Shown here in pieces: positions 1 through 6,061 of a DNA stretch of 6,061 nucleotides (its first letter is position 1; every line of letters starts with the position of its first letter). The position numbers and the translations under genes are program-made. Under the pieces are notes generated by a model that saw nothing but the letters and a program-made list of their open reading frames with translations, ran no database searches and was not told the origin of the DNA. The stretch covers positions 1 through 6,061 of the forward strand of contig JAUYEQ010000171.1 in NCBI GenBank assembly GCA_030691295.1, read 5' to 3'. The DNA comes from Bacteroidota bacterium. Its GTDB lineage: Bacteria; Bacteroidota; Bacteroidia; Bacteroidales; Prolixibacteraceae.

Positions 1-1
1 T

Positions 2-835
2 GCATTTTCGAAAAGAAGAGACCATGATCCTGTTTTCTCCTACAATTCTATTATAATACATTACTTCAGCTTTTTTGGGTTTTGCACGTTTGTGCCGATT
101 ATATTTGAACCAAAAAAGTTTTCTAAGTATGAGGACAATATAAAAGAAGTGATTCCAACTCAGTTTGGGGTTTTTATGTGCGAAATACTGAAGGAACAAA
201 AGTTAACAGAATGGAACATTCCGTGGCTAGAATTGCATGGCCATGTAGATTGGTATTTGGATCATGAAGAAGATGAATCAGAAGACGAAGATGAGATTGA
301 AGCTGATGATGAAAAAAATTCTGAGATTATACCATTAATACGGCATTTCGAACCAATATTTCCTGAAGCGATATTAAAAAATACGGTCAGGGATGAGGAT
401 AAAAAACTTGTAAAAGGCAGCTATGTTTTTCAGGTATCACTTGCAAAAAATGTTTGGCGCAAAATAAAAGTTTCGTTCGACCATTCTCTTGAAGATCTGC
501 ATCTGGCAATCCAGAAGGCATTCGATTTTGACAACGATCATTTATATTCATTCTTTATGGATGGGAAAAGGTATTCACGAAATGCCTACCATTCAACGAT
601 GGGCGAAGAAGGGCCATTTACCGACGAAGCAATCATTGGCGAACTTCGCTTGTATTTAGGTCAAAAAATTATCTATTATTTTGATTATGGAGATTCATGG
701 GAATTTTCAGTGCGACTGTTGAATATTGATGCAGATGGAATTCCCCCAAAGAATCCGGAGATCATTGAAATAAAAGGTGAAGCACCGGATCAATACCCTG
801 ACTACCAAGATTATAAATTTGACGACGAGGAATAA
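2..835 (+). CDS. pRiA4b ORF-3-like (PRiA4_ORF3) protein, 5' end outside the window
   Basis: Frame 2 has no stop from base 2 to the TAA at 833-835, giving 277 residues with the N-terminus missing. The GTG at 92 is a possible start, but the translation upstream of it (residues 1-30, including HYFSFFGFCTF) reads as protein and continues smoothly into the next stretch, so the gene most likely begins before the window. Residues about 1-85 form an alpha-helical N-terminal region. An acidic linker follows (about 88-108, rich in Asp and Glu). The PRiA4_ORF3 domain then spans about 140-265, marked by YVFQVSL, a WRKIKV strand, LEDLHLAIQKAF, the DHLYSFFMDG motif, YYFDYGDSWEFSVRL and the closing GEAPDQYP. 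The family is named after an agrobacterial plasmid ORF, its members are found on plasmids, mobile elements and chromosomes, and its biochemical function is unknown. No signal peptide or membrane segment is seen in the visible part. The next gene is 87 bp downstream on the same strand. Family assignment is firm; function is not. Confidence 0.85.
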   Translation, partial: AFSKRRDHDPVFSYNSIIIHYFSFFGFCTFVPIIFEPKKFSKYEDNIKEVIPTQFGVFMCEILKEQKLTEWNIPWLELHGHVDWYLDHEEDESEDEDEIEADDEKNSEIIPLIRHFEPIFPEAILKNTVRDEDKKLVKGSYVFQVSLAKNVWRKIKVSFDHSLEDLHLAIQKAFDFDNDHLYSFFMDGKRYSRNAYHSTMGEEGPFTDEAIIGELRLYLGQKIIYYFDYGDSWEFSVRLLNIDADGIPPKNPEIIEIKGEAPDQYPDYQDYKFDDEE

Positions 836-922
836 TTCAACAAGCTAATTTGCTATCAATTAAACGATTTGATCAAATTGAAGTCAAAATGAAAATATTT
901 ATAAAATTCTAAACAACGTCCA

Positions 923-2260
923 ATGAAAAAACCATTCCTTCAGGCAGCTTTCTTTTCTATTTCCCTTTTCTTTTTTTCACATTTAACTCAGGCCCAGGTG
1001 AGAACTGCAGATTTCAGTTCCAATTGGCCCGAATGGCGTGGATTGTATAATTCAGGATCGGTTATCGGTGGAGATACCCCAGTTGAATTCAGCGAAACAA
1101 AAAACGTAAAGTGGAAAACTGAAATTCCTGGGAAAGGTCATGCAACGCCTATCATCTGGGGAGATCAGATCATTTTACAAACTGCTGTCGCCACCGAAAA
1201 AAAAGTTGAGAAGCCAGATACTACAAATACAGAAAACCGTATGGCTCCCAGTCAGACTGAATTTATCCATGAATTTAAAGTGATTTCGGTAGACAAAACT
1301 TCAGGAAAAATAAACTGGCAAACTGTTGTTACTGAAGAACTACCAGCCGAACGTACGCACGAGCTGAGCAGCTGGGCATCGAATTCGCCGGTTACTGATG
1401 GCGAAAATATTTATGCTTATTTCGGTTCGCGCGGACTTTACTGTTTGGATATGAAAGGTAATGTGAAATGGGAACGTGATTTCGGACAAATGGAAATTGT
1501 AGCCAGTTTTGGCGAAGGCAACTCACCAGCCATAAGCAACGACAAAATTTTTGTGCAATGGGACCATCAGCAAAAATCGTTTTTATACGCATTGGATAAA
1601 AAAACCGGCAAGGAAGCATGGACAGCCGAACGGGACGAAATTACTTCGTGGGCAACCCCGCTGATCATTGAAGTGAACGGGAAAACGCAGGTTGTTACCA
1701 GCGCCACCAACAAAGTACGCAGTTACGATGCTGAAACTGGTGAAATCATTTGGGAATGCACGGGGATGACACGCAATGTGATTCCAAATCCGATGTATGC
1801 CGATGGTATCCTCTACCTGATGAGCGGATTCAGGGGAAACGCAATTAAAGCAGTTGATCTGGCAAAAGCCAAGGGCGATATCACCGGAACTGCTACAATA
1901 TTGTGGGAATACAATCAGGATGCACCATACACCCCAAGTCCGGTTTTGATGGATGGTAAACTGTATTTTCTGAAAGGCAATAATGGCATTATGACTTGTC
2001 TGGACGCAAAAGACGGAAAAGTGATATACAGCAATCAGAAGCTGGATGGAATTACCAATATTTTCTCTTCGCCAACCGGCAATAAAGACAAAATATACAT
2101 TGCCGCAACGAATGTGATTAATGTGGTAAAAGCCGGACCGGAATTCTCCATTCTCGCCAAAAACACATTGGACGATACGTTTCATGCTTCGCCGGTAATT
2201 GTTGGGAACGACCTGTTTTTACGCGGGTTTAAATCACTGTATTGTATTTCGGAAAAGTAA
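923..2260 (+). CDS. Secreted PQQ-like beta-propeller repeat protein (BamB-like fold)
   Basis: The 445-residue product starts with a clear Sec signal peptide: KK at residues 2-3, a hydrophobic core at about 5-19, and a likely cleavage after LTQA at residue 24. There is no lipobox cysteine, so a soluble periplasmic or exported protein is expected. The mature part begins with a WPEWRG motif and then shows repeated beta-propeller blades of the PQQ-like type, each pairing a 'D-G-x-hydrophobic-Y' strand with an 'LDxKTGKxxW' strand. Examples are VISVDKTSGKINWQT, YALDKKTGKEAWTA, SYDAETGEIIWEC and CLDAKDGKVIYSN. The fold is that of BamB and of the PQQ-dependent dehydrogenases. I see no catalytic dehydrogenase signature and no partner genes, so a scaffold, ligand-binding or polysaccharide-related role is as likely as an enzymatic one. 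The ATG at 923 is chosen because it directly precedes the signal peptide. Its leader is A-rich and has no Shine-Dalgarno, as usual in Bacteroidota. I find no convincing -7/-33 promoter pair in the 87-bp gap upstream. A strong terminator follows 20 bp after the stop. Confidence 0.88.
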   Translation: MKKPFLQAAFFSISLFFFSHLTQAQVRTADFSSNWPEWRGLYNSGSVIGGDTPVEFSETKNVKWKTEIPGKGHATPIIWGDQIILQTAVATEKKVEKPDTTNTENRMAPSQTEFIHEFKVISVDKTSGKINWQTVVTEELPAERTHELSSWASNSPVTDGENIYAYFGSRGLYCLDMKGNVKWERDFGQMEIVASFGEGNSPAISNDKIFVQWDHQQKSFLYALDKKTGKEAWTAERDEITSWATPLIIEVNGKTQVVTSATNKVRSYDAETGEIIWECTGMTRNVIPNPMYADGILYLMSGFRGNAIKAVDLAKAKGDITGTATILWEYNQDAPYTPSPVLMDGKLYFLKGNNGIMTCLDAKDGKVIYSNQKLDGITNIFSSPTGNKDKIYIAATNVINVVKAGPEFSILAKNTLDDTFHASPVIVGNDLFLRGFKSLYCISEK

Positions 2261-2280
2261 GCCGAACGATTTCCGGATAT

Positions 2281-2321
2281 AAAAAAGCGATTTGACTGCA
2301 TTTAAATCAAATCGCTTTTTT
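2281..2321. terminator. Bidirectional intrinsic terminator between convergent genes
   Basis: A perfect 15-bp inverted repeat has its left arm at 2281-2295 (AAAAAAGCGATTTGA) and its right arm at 2307-2321 (TCAAATCGCTTTTTT), around an 11-base loop. The stem ends in a run of six T on the plus strand and, by symmetry, six T on the minus strand, so it can stop transcription from both directions. It lies 20 bp after the stop of the beta-propeller gene and about 54 bp after the stop of the minus-strand DUF72 remnant, the expected place for a shared terminator of convergent units. Confidence 0.88.
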
Positions 2322-2374
2322 ATTTTGCGGTGGATGCATTAAATTTTCAATGTTGGGCAGAATTGCATCCTGGC

Positions 2375-2689
2375 TCATCTAAACGTTGGAATGTTCAAAT
2401 CCAATCCAAATTCTTTGTTCAATCTTTCAATGAAATATGCCGAAAGGAATGGCGACTCTAATTCTATGTTCTGATGAACAAAGAAATAAATATCACGAAG
2501 CCCCTGATCGACCCAAACTTTCAAAAGCTCAACCCAGTCTTCCAACCGTTCGCGATCGCTTTGCGGATTGTTTGCCCCAACGTAGTGGATGAAAGCTTTT
2601 GGAGTGGTCAGCCGCATGTGTAGTAAGTCGCGCCGTCCGGCAGTATCAACTACAATGAAAGTACAATCTATTTCGGTTATAAAAACCAC
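2375..2689 (-). pseudogene. C-terminal remnant of a DUF72 (YecE-like) gene
   Basis: The minus-strand frame encodes only about 104 residues (open up to 2710, where a TGA blocks it) and ends at the TGA at 2375-2377. It matches the conserved C-terminal third of DUF72/YecE proteins: VVDTAGRRDLLHMRLTT, then AFIHYVG, a DRERLEDWVELLKVWVDQGL helix region and the YFFVHQN strand. Full-length members have roughly 250-300 residues and a TIM-barrel-like fold of unknown function, so roughly 180 N-terminal residues are absent. They are not found elsewhere in this window. Homology begins at about base 2670, next to the stop of the upstream ATPase gene (2677-2679). The only nearby start is a GTG at 2689 that overlaps the ATPase 3' end by 13 bp, so translation by coupling is possible but a folded product is unlikely. 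The reading frame is otherwise undamaged, which suggests a fairly recent truncation. It could also be read as an expressed small ORF; I prefer pseudogene. Confidence 0.8.
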
Positions 2690-3861
2690 GGATAAACTAT
2701 GCCCTCCATATCAGATACTGTATTACTTATCAAGTAATTCTTTTCGATACCAATCTCTTTTGCAAGGCTCAGAAGTTTTCGGGAATCAGATTCAAGCACT
2801 TTTTGTTTAACCTCAAATGCAATTTCTTTGTTCAAAATGAAATCTATTTCAGACTTATTTCTTTTGCTATAAAAGCTAAGCTCTCCATAATTTGATAACT
2901 GGATTGCCACAGCCGTTTCAAGAAGTTGACCATCGGTTACTTTTGCTACTAAATTTAATATTCCGGTATCCGAAAAATAGATTTTTTTTCCTCCAACTAC
3001 ACTTCTGTCAATACTTTTTGAATATTTTGGGATCATTTTCAGGAAGAAAATTCCTTCCAGAAATTCCAGATAGTTATAGATTTTCACCCTGTTAATTTCT
3101 AATTCTGAAGCTAGTTTTGTTACATCAATCAAGTTTCCATTTCGGGCTGCAAGTAGCAATATCAAGTTTCTCAATTCCCTTACATCTTTCAATTCAGTAA
3201 ATACTTTGATATCCTTTTCAAAAAAAGATGCAAAGATGTTTTTCAGAATTTGTTTTTTCGTTTCCCTGTCAGTGGTTAATACAACCTCAGGAAAACCACC
3301 AAATTCAAGGTAATCACCATATAGTTCTTTTGTTTTCAGAATATTGACTCTCGATTTGGGTTGAAGCGCTTCATCGAGAGTTGGAGTGGGTTGGATGTCT
3401 TGAATTTGTTCGTTGAACAACAGAAACTCACGATAAGACAATACAGGCAAAATATAAAGAAATTTGCGGCCGCTCAACGATTCAGGGAACAAATTGCGCA
3501 GGTAGTAGTTAGACGAACCAGTGACGATGAATTTCACACCATAATGATCAATCAGGTATTTGATGATTTTGGTTATCTCCGGAAGATTTTGAATTTCATC
3601 AATACAAACCAAAAGGCGTTCATCGTTTTTTATATCCGACATTCTGGCCAAATCACTGTAAATAGCATTGTAGTCAATATTTTCGAAAACCATTTGGTCC
3701 AATGGATTATCCAAGTCAAACCACAAACGCCTACCCTCGAAATCGTTGAATAGCTGACGCATTAAAGTTGTTTTGCCAACTTGCCTCATGCCTGTAATTA
3801 CAATCGCATTTTTGTGGTAAAGTTGAGGCTTAATTGTATAATACAATTCTCGCTTTATCAT
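2677..3861 (-). CDS. AAA ATPase with C-terminal DUF4143 domain (AAA_14/DUF4143 family)
   Basis: Starting from the ATG at 3861 (MIKREL), the product has 394 residues, a normal length for the family. The N-terminal ATPase domain shows a Walker A motif, GMRQVGKTT, at residues 24-32 (Lys30). Walker B is LLVCIDEIQ at 83-91 (Asp88, Glu89). A sensor-like TGSSN follows at 114-118, then the family ESLSGRK motif at 127-133 and PVLSYREF. A winged-helix-like segment lies at about 244-275 (KLASELEINRVKIYNYLEFLEG). The DUF4143 region follows with YFSDTGILN and a PD-(D/E)XK nuclease-like core: Asp340 in SEIDFIL and Glu350/Lys352 in FEVKQK. Such proteins are very common in Bacteroidota and archaea, often as isolated or mobile genes. 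Suggested roles include DNA-linked or toxin-like and defence functions, but none is established. An in-frame GTG at 3891 would add ten residues, but it lies inside the intergenic repeat array and the extension is not family-like, so the ATG is preferred. The gene ends naturally (VYPWFL) at the DUF72 remnant and is divergent from the primase-helicase gene. Confidence 0.88.
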   Translation of the reverse strand: MIKRELYYTIKPQLYHKNAIVITGMRQVGKTTLMRQLFNDFEGRRLWFDLDNPLDQMVFENIDYNAIYSDLARMSDIKNDERLLVCIDEIQNLPEITKIIKYLIDHYGVKFIVTGSSNYYLRNLFPESLSGRKFLYILPVLSYREFLLFNEQIQDIQPTPTLDEALQPKSRVNILKTKELYGDYLEFGGFPEVVLTTDRETKKQILKNIFASFFEKDIKVFTELKDVRELRNLILLLAARNGNLIDVTKLASELEINRVKIYNYLEFLEGIFFLKMIPKYSKSIDRSVVGGKKIYFSDTGILNLVAKVTDGQLLETAVAIQLSNYGELSFYSKRNKSEIDFILNKEIAFEVKQKVLESDSRKLLSLAKEIGIEKNYLISNTVSDMEGIVYPWFL

Positions 3862-3864
3862 GAG

Positions 3865-3935
3865 TGTAAATTTAATTTTACAAATACACACAAATTTGTA
3901 AATTTTATTTTACAAATACACACATATCTGTAAGT
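3865..3935. repeat. Tandem 32-bp-period repeat array, probable operator
   Basis: Two 28-base direct repeats, at 3876-3903 and 3908-3935, match at 25 of 28 positions and are offset by exactly 32 bp. Each begins TTTTACAAATACACACA. Each copy is also an inverted repeat. In the first, TTTACAAAT (3877-3885) faces ATTTGTAAA (3894-3902) across 8 bases. In the second, TTTACAAAT (3909-3917) faces ATCTGTAAG (3926-3934). A further TGTAAA half-site at 3865-3870 keeps the period, so TGTAA occurs at 3865, 3897 and 3929, each 32 bp apart. The array fills the gap right upstream of the ATPase start and precedes the promoter of the divergent gene. This suggests binding of a dimeric regulator on one face of the helix, roughly three turns apart. 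No regulator gene is visible in the window. The minus strand also holds two TGTATTTG boxes (3881-3888 and 3913-3920), one mismatch from the Bacteroidota -7 element, so the ATPase promoter may be embedded in the array. Confidence 0.7.
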
Positions 3936-3948
3936 AAATTGTTGCACA

Positions 3949-3979
3949 TCTGCATTTTTAAGAATTATTAGTATGTTTG
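3949..3979 (+). promoter_or_regulatory. Probable Bacteroidota-type promoter for the primase-helicase gene
   Basis: TATGTTTG at 3972-3979 is an exact match to the Bacteroidota -7 consensus TAnnTTTG. Upstream, TCTG at 3949-3952 matches three of four bases of the -33 TTTG element with a 19-base spacer, inside the usual range. Transcription would then start at about 3984-3988, leaving a short leader of about 20-25 bases before the ATG at 4009. The site begins 14 bp beyond the last repeat of the operator-like array, so a regulator bound there could affect it. Confidence 0.45.
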
Positions 3980-4008
3980 ATGAAGATTCTGACGAATAAA
4001 ACAATGGA

Positions 4009-6061
4009 ATGACTGACGATTTCGATAGTCTTCTGAAGAGTTATAATGCGCTGCAACTTGAAAACTTTCAACTCAAGGAAGAAATCAAGCTGCTTCGGAA
4101 ACAACTTGGTATTGAAGTTGAGCAACCAGAAAGAACAATTGAACCTCAAAAAGCAATTGACCTACTCAATACTTCTACTGAAACCCTCCAATTTGAAACA
4201 ATCAACCCAAGCGTAACCAACAACTCCGGTTCAAAAGAAAAGATCAAGCTATTCCTATCCCTTTTCAAGGGGCGTGACGATGTGTTTGCCCGTAGGTGGG
4301 TAAACCAGAAAAAAGAGACATCGGGCTATTCTCCGGCCTGCTCTAACGAATGGAAGTCAGGTATTTGTCAAAAGCCAAAAGTTTCATGTACCGAATGCAA
4401 GCACAAAGAATATATTCCGCTGAATGAAAAAATTGTTGAAGCCCACCTTCGCGGACAAAACAATCTGGTAGTTGGAGTTTACCCTTTACTTAAGAACGAA
4501 ACCTGCCATTTTTTGGCTATTGATTTTGATGATGAGGGCTGGCAGAAGGATGTATCAGCACTGCGAGGGGTTTGCTCTTTGTTCGATATACCTATTGCAG
4601 TTGAGCGTTCCCGTTCCGGCAATGGCGCACATGTGTGGTTCTTTTTCGAACAACCCATATTGGCTTCTCAGGCACGCAAATTCGGAAGTGCCATGCTCAC
4701 GTATGCCATGAGCAAACAGCACGACATTCCGTTCAAATCGTACGACAGGCTTTTCCCAAATCAGGACACGATGCCCAAAGGCGGTTTTGGCAATTTGATT
4801 GCTTTGCCCCTTCAGAAAACAGCACGTGCAGATGGCAACAGTATGTTTATCGACGAATCATTTCAGCCTTATGACGATCAATGGGCATTTCTGTCTACAA
4901 TTCTGCTGCTTTCGGACAAAAGAATTGATTACCTGATCTCAAAACTTTGTGATGGCAACGAACTTGGAATGCTGAAAAAGGATACCGAAGAGGAACCGAA
5001 ACCATGGGAATCGGTAAAGATAGAACTCCGGAAAGATGATTTTCCCCAACAAATGACCATTACAAAAGCAAATATGCTTTTCGTTCCCAAAGAAGGGTGT
5101 TCCCAAAGGGCATTGAATCAAATGAAACGATTGGCAGCTTTTAAAAACCCTGATTTTTTCAAAGCCCAGGCCATGCGCATGTCAACTTTCAGTAAGCCCC
5201 GTATCATTTCGTGTTCCGAAGAAACAAACGATTACTTATGTCTGCCACGTGGCTGCGAAGCTGATTTAATTGATCTAGCCAATAAATTCAATGTCCGGAT
5301 TAACTGGTCTGATAAAACCAATCATGGAAAACACATTGATTTGCAGTTCAAAGGCGAGTTACGTGGTGAGCAACCCTTTGCAGTTTCGAATATGCTGGAA
5401 CATGACAATGGCGTTTTATGCGGCACTACGGCCTTTGGAAAAACAGTTGCTGCAATAAAACTGATTGCCGAACGAAAAGTAAACACATTGATTTTAGTAA
5501 ATCGTATCAATCTGGTGGCACAATGGAAAGAAAAGATTGCTGAATTTCTGACCATCAACGAAATTCTGCCGGATAAGCAGACTACAAAAAAGAAGAAAAG
5601 CCAAAGCCCCGTTGGGCAATATGGTGGTGGTAAAAAAGAGTTGACAGGGATTATTGACATTGCCGTGATGCAATCGGTGAGCCGTGATGGTGAAGTTGAC
5701 GAGTGTGTAAAAGATTACGGAATGGTGATTGTTGATGAATGCCACCATGTTTCTGCATTCAGCTTCGAGTTGATTTTGAAAAACATCACAGCGAAATATG
5801 TTTATGGATTAACAGCTACCCCGACCCGAAAAGATGGACATCACCCCATTATTACCATGCAGTGTGGCCCTATCCGTTTTCGCGACGATGCAAAAAAACA
5901 AGCTGAACTGAGACCCTTCGACCACTGCATTATTCCGCGTTTCACTTCTTTTCGAATACCAACTTTCGACGAAAAAGAGTCAACTATTACCGATTTTTAT
6001 GCCGGAATTGTGGTTGATGAAACCCGAAACCAGATGATTATTGCCGATGTGGTTCAATGTT
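4009..6061 (+). CDS. TOTE conflict-system primase (AEP-TOTE) fused to SF2 DExH helicase, 3' end outside the window
   Basis: The frame is open from the ATG at 4009 to the window edge (684 codons), so the C-terminus is missing. An in-frame TAA at 3997-3999 makes this ATG the first usable start. Residues 5-32 form a short Leu-rich coiled coil. The primase module spans about 80-300: LFKGRDDVFARRW, GYSPAC, then a four-cysteine putative zinc cluster (Cys111, 120, 127, 130). The catalytic acidic motif is AIDFDDEGW (Asp172, Asp174). ERSRSGNGAHVW carries the AEP His motif (His208). SYDRLFPNQDT and GGFGNLIALPLQ complete the TOTE-type signature. The SF2 helicase follows, with a Q-motif-like segment at about 451-456, Walker A GTTAFGKT at 472-479, LILVNRINLVAQW (motif Ia), VIVDECHH at 573-580 (DExH box) and LTATPTRKDG at 601-610 (motif III). 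A Lys-rich stretch at about 527-544 lies between motifs Ia and II. The second RecA lobe and any fused nuclease would lie beyond the window. Nucleic-acid priming plus unwinding is expected from the domains. A role in conflict or defence is inferred from the family; cytoplasmic. Confidence 0.92.
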   Translation, partial: MTDDFDSLLKSYNALQLENFQLKEEIKLLRKQLGIEVEQPERTIEPQKAIDLLNTSTETLQFETINPSVTNNSGSKEKIKLFLSLFKGRDDVFARRWVNQKKETSGYSPACSNEWKSGICQKPKVSCTECKHKEYIPLNEKIVEAHLRGQNNLVVGVYPLLKNETCHFLAIDFDDEGWQKDVSALRGVCSLFDIPIAVERSRSGNGAHVWFFFEQPILASQARKFGSAMLTYAMSKQHDIPFKSYDRLFPNQDTMPKGGFGNLIALPLQKTARADGNSMFIDESFQPYDDQWAFLSTILLLSDKRIDYLISKLCDGNELGMLKKDTEEEPKPWESVKIELRKDDFPQQMTITKANMLFVPKEGCSQRALNQMKRLAAFKNPDFFKAQAMRMSTFSKPRIISCSEETNDYLCLPRGCEADLIDLANKFNVRINWSDKTNHGKHIDLQFKGELRGEQPFAVSNMLEHDNGVLCGTTAFGKTVAAIKLIAERKVNTLILVNRINLVAQWKEKIAEFLTINEILPDKQTTKKKKSQSPVGQYGGGKKELTGIIDIAVMQSVSRDGEVDECVKDYGMVIVDECHHVSAFSFELILKNITAKYVYGLTATPTRKDGHHPIITMQCGPIRFRDDAKKQAELRPFDHCIIPRFTSFRIPTFDEKESTITDFYAGIVVDETRNQMIIADVVQC

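Noticed and set aside
836..922. Promoter for the beta-propeller gene
   Set aside because: TTTG-containing strings occur, but no TAnnTTTG with a properly spaced -33 element was found, so I do not call one.
1583..2185. 200-codon open frame on the minus strand inside the beta-propeller gene
   Set aside because: It lies fully antisense to a well-supported gene, is rich in Cys, His and Phe without any family motif, and has the typical composition of a shadow frame.
3361..3753. 130-codon plus-strand open frame inside the ATPase gene
   Set aside because: It is antisense to the conserved Walker B and sensor region of the ATPase. No motif is seen.
3862..3891. GTG at 3891 as start of the ATPase
   Set aside because: It would place the first ten codons inside the repeat array, and the added residues are not family-like. 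The ATG at 3861 is a better start.
3865..3935. CRISPR array
   Set aside because: Only two near-full copies at a 32-bp period with 4 bases between them. There are no spacers of usual length and no cas genes.
4472..4874. Two plus-strand open frames within the primase domain region
   Set aside because: They are out of frame with the primase motifs and do not resemble any family. The long frame from 4009 explains this region.
5322..5748. Overlapping minus-strand open frames antisense to the helicase domain
   Set aside because: They are shadows of the helicase coding frame, whose conserved motifs are in the other strand and frame.

Overview
The window looks like a chromosomal segment from a member of the Bacteroidota. 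It is AT-rich, the genes lack obvious Shine-Dalgarno sequences and sit behind A-rich leaders, one good promoter match has the Bacteroidota -7 form (TAnnTTTG), and the protein families are typical of that phylum. The organism assignment is an inference from these traits. No rRNA, tRNA, CRISPR array or recognisable transposase is visible.

Left part (1-2321, plus strand): the first gene is a pRiA4b ORF-3-like protein whose 5' end lies outside the window. Its frame is open from base 2, so the GTG at 92 is an internal valine codon. It is followed after 87 bp by a secreted PQQ-like beta-propeller protein with a signal peptide. A perfect 15-bp stem with U-tracts on both strands closes this side and serves as a bidirectional terminator between convergent genes.

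Middle part (2375-3861, minus strand): a full-length AAA ATPase with a DUF4143 C-terminal domain (about 394 residues) is followed by only the last third of a DUF72 (YecE-like) gene. DUF72 homology starts almost exactly where the ATPase stops, which suggests a recombination or insertion scar that separated the DUF72 gene from its N-terminal half.

Right part (3862-6061): a compact divergent intergenic region carries a tandem array with TGTAA half-sites repeated at exactly 32-bp steps. It leads into a long plus-strand gene beginning at 4009 and still open at the window edge (684 codons seen). This gene encodes an N-terminal coiled coil, a zinc-cysteine cluster, an archaeo-eukaryotic-type primase domain of the TOTE conflict-system class, and a superfamily 2 DExH helicase domain. 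It is the most notable gene here.

Working model (inference): the DUF4143 ATPase and the TOTE primase-helicase form a divergently transcribed, jointly controlled accessory or defence module inserted into a DUF72 gene, with the left boundary near base 2680. The right boundary, the rest of the helicase and perhaps the missing DUF72 half would lie beyond base 6061.
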